Of a DNA stretch of 15,133 bases, positions 13,570 to 15,133 are shown piece by piece (the first letter of the stretch is position 1; every line of letters begins with the position of its first letter). The notes under the pieces were generated by a model. It saw only the letters and a program-made list of their open reading frames with translations. It did no database searches and was not told the DNA's origin. Source of the DNA: Bacteroidota bacterium (GTDB lineage: Bacteria > Bacteroidota > Bacteroidia > Chitinophagales > UBA2359); assembly GCA_020629895.1 (NCBI GenBank), contig JAHDCM010000025.1, forward strand, positions 1 to 15,133. The letters are read 5' to 3'. The position numbers and the translations under genes were made by a program.

Positions 13570-15114
13570 CTACGCGTACCGCTCCTTTGCCCATTGCGCA
13601 CGCTTTCTATTTCGAAGTATATTGCGCACAAAGCCATAGATCAAAATAAGAATAATAGGCAATAAGAAGGTTCCCCACTTCACCAACTGTCGCTGCCCAT
13701 CCGTCAACTCCTTATCAATCGGACGCGATTGTATTTCTTTGGTACGCAGGCTATTCAGCCCAACATTATTCACCAGCCAATTAACTGAATTGACAAACAA
13801 ACTCACATTATCGGGAGGTAACTGCTGCATTTGTTGTCCCTCTCCATTCACTCCAAAATCACCATCTCCAAATACGACCATTCGCGCATCGGCATCACCC
13901 GATAGCTTACCTTCTATGGTTGCTCCAAGCACCAAATTGGCATCCGTAAAACTGTATTCATTTAGTTTTTTCTGTACGTCACCTATAAACGAATAAGGAA
14001 TATCAACAGCTCCCGATTTATTGGAGCTAAATACAATCGGTGTAAACGTAGCTTTATTATCTCCTGTATATTCAATCGAACTGGTAAAAGGGAAGACCAT
14101 TTGTTCGAGTCCTTCTGTAATTTCATTATTCTCAGCAAACTTTTTAACAATCGGAATATAAGGAAATTTGATTTGCTGATAGGTCATCATCGGAAAGCCA
14201 GGAATAATTTCTTGTTGCACTGGTACACTGATTTGACTACACTCCCGATCCTTTACAAAATCTTCCTTTACATTAATTCCTTTTTGAGCCAACCAAGTTT
14301 CCACCCCCGTATTAATACTCTTCGAAGATAGGTTATTTTGCATGTCCATATCTACTCGATTAAGTGCGAGTAACACCCCTTTTCCTTGTCCTAGAAAATC
14401 ATCTAGGCGGGTAATTTCTGCTTGCGAAAAGGAATCAACAGGAGCCACTACCACCAAAGCTTGATAATTATTGACAACACTAGAATCTAGTAAGGAGGTC
14501 GTCTCCACCTCAAAAGTCACATTCAATTCTTCCCGTACCTGTACCATATTAGCTGGTGTTGCCTCACTATGTCCCGTTACAAACCCTACTTTGGGTTTAT
14601 TTTTCACCGACATCTTACTAATTTTGGAAGTCAAATCATACTCCGCCGATTTATTAGGCATAATAATCGGTAGTACCTCCGACTTGTCATCATACTGAAT
14701 TTTTGCTCCCATATACACCCGCTGCAAAGTCGCTTGGTCACGCTTATTCACCTGCACATCTCGATACACAATTCCATCAGCTCGTGCTTGTGCCTCCATC
14801 TGATCATTCTCATTCGGATTCACAAACTCATATACCACATTCCCTCCCGACAAATTCGCATACTCTACCAACATATCCCTAAAGTCACGCTTCACCTTCT
14901 GAAAAGGTACAGGTAATTCCTCCGAAAAATAAGCCGTAACGGTTGCCGTTTTATCCAAGTCCTCCAACACATTTTTAGTCGCATCACTTAGCGTATATTG
15001 CTTATCAGCTGTAAAATCCAAACGGAAAAAAAAGCGACTCATCACAATGTTTAGCAAAATAATAATGCCCAACACTAATAATACTCTCACTCGTAATGAA
15101 CTGTTCGTTAACAT
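13570..15114 (-). CDS. GldG-like ABC transporter auxiliary protein
   Basis: This 514-residue membrane protein has a membrane segment at each end (about 10-30 and 480-497), with a large periplasmic part between them. The opening after the anchor (FRLDFTADKQYTLSDATKNVLEDLDKTATVTAYFSEELP) is the hallmark of the Gldg/ABC_transp_aux family. It is followed by the VNPNENDQMEAQARADGI region and a GATase-like fold with KVGFVTGHSEATP and YQALVVVAPVDSFSQAEITRLDDFLGQGKGVLLAL. In gliding Bacteroidota, GldA (ATPase), GldF (permease) and GldG form an ABC complex; many paralogues occur outside gliding. Start: an in-frame stop lies two codons before ATG 15114. The ATPase and permease genes are expected just beyond the right edge. 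The DUF4340 gene follows it. Whether this is true GldG or a paralogue cannot be settled here. Confidence 0.88.
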   Translation of the reverse strand: MLTNSSLRVRVLLVLGIIILLNIVMSRFFFRLDFTADKQYTLSDATKNVLEDLDKTATVTAYFSEELPVPFQKVKRDFRDMLVEYANLSGGNVVYEFVNPNENDQMEAQARADGIVYRDVQVNKRDQATLQRVYMGAKIQYDDKSEVLPIIMPNKSAEYDLTSKISKMSVKNKPKVGFVTGHSEATPANMVQVREELNVTFEVETTSLLDSSVVNNYQALVVVAPVDSFSQAEITRLDDFLGQGKGVLLALNRVDMDMQNNLSSKSINTGVETWLAQKGINVKEDFVKDRECSQISVPVQQEIIPGFPMMTYQQIKFPYIPIVKKFAENNEITEGLEQMVFPFTSSIEYTGDNKATFTPIVFSSNKSGAVDIPYSFIGDVQKKLNEYSFTDANLVLGATIEGKLSGDADARMVVFGDGDFGVNGEGQQMQQLPPDNVSLFVNSVNWLVNNVGLNSLRTKEIQSRPIDKELTDGQRQLVKWGTFLLPIILILIYGFVRNILRNRKRAQWAKERYA

Positions 15115-15133
15115 AGTCTATGATTAGTTTTGC

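Overview
The window looks like a chromosomal segment of a Bacteroidota bacterium. The signs are a type IX secretion (T9SS) C-terminal sorting domain behind SprB-like repeats, a GldG-like/DUF4340 ABC exporter pair, an ABC permease fused to an M1 aminopeptidase, TAnnTTTG-type promoter candidates, and no obvious Shine-Dalgarno sequences. Base composition is moderately AT-rich. A Saprospiria- or Cytophagia-like lineage is possible, but nothing here fixes the genus.

Layout. The left part reads on the + strand: a large membrane permease/M1 peptidase fusion (40-3630), an 8-TPR lipoprotein (3928-4983), thrS (5099-7021) and infC with a TTG start (7293-7949). From 8226 onward everything reads on the - strand. 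Taken 5' to 3', these are a GldG-like protein (15114-13570), a DUF4340-like protein (13508-12861), a secreted SprB-repeat/T9SS protein (12616-10688), a zinc-ribbon class I methyltransferase (10309-9548), a MOSC protein (9501-8683) and a small SRPBCC-like protein (8663-8226). infC and the SRPBCC gene converge at about 8 kb.

How the genes fit together. thrS-infC is the conserved translation block, but the usual rpmI-rplT partners do not follow infC. GldG-like and DUF4340 proteins are the periplasmic/membrane half of an ABC-2 exporter whose permease and ATPase should lie just beyond the right edge. The M1 fusion probably pairs with an ATPase gene beyond the left edge. Methyltransferase, MOSC and SRPBCC are tightly spaced and may be one transcript.

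The least ordinary content is between the genes. Three copies (A 3689-3905 +, B 7999-8217 -, C 10413-10618 +) of a roughly 206-219 bp element share conserved ends and a common predicted fold. Several helices show compensatory base changes between copies, while one 18-nt apical loop and the outer boundaries stay nearly constant. Near its 3' end each copy carries a long hairpin. In A and B these hairpins have related sequence and look like two-way terminators; in C the sequence is unrelated. Copies A and C are also preceded by an AACGAT/ATCGTT palindrome. No transposase or other protein in the window explains these elements; they resemble a structured RNA or a structured, mobilisable DNA repeat. 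The thrS-infC gap also holds several inverted repeats that can pair in mutually exclusive ways.
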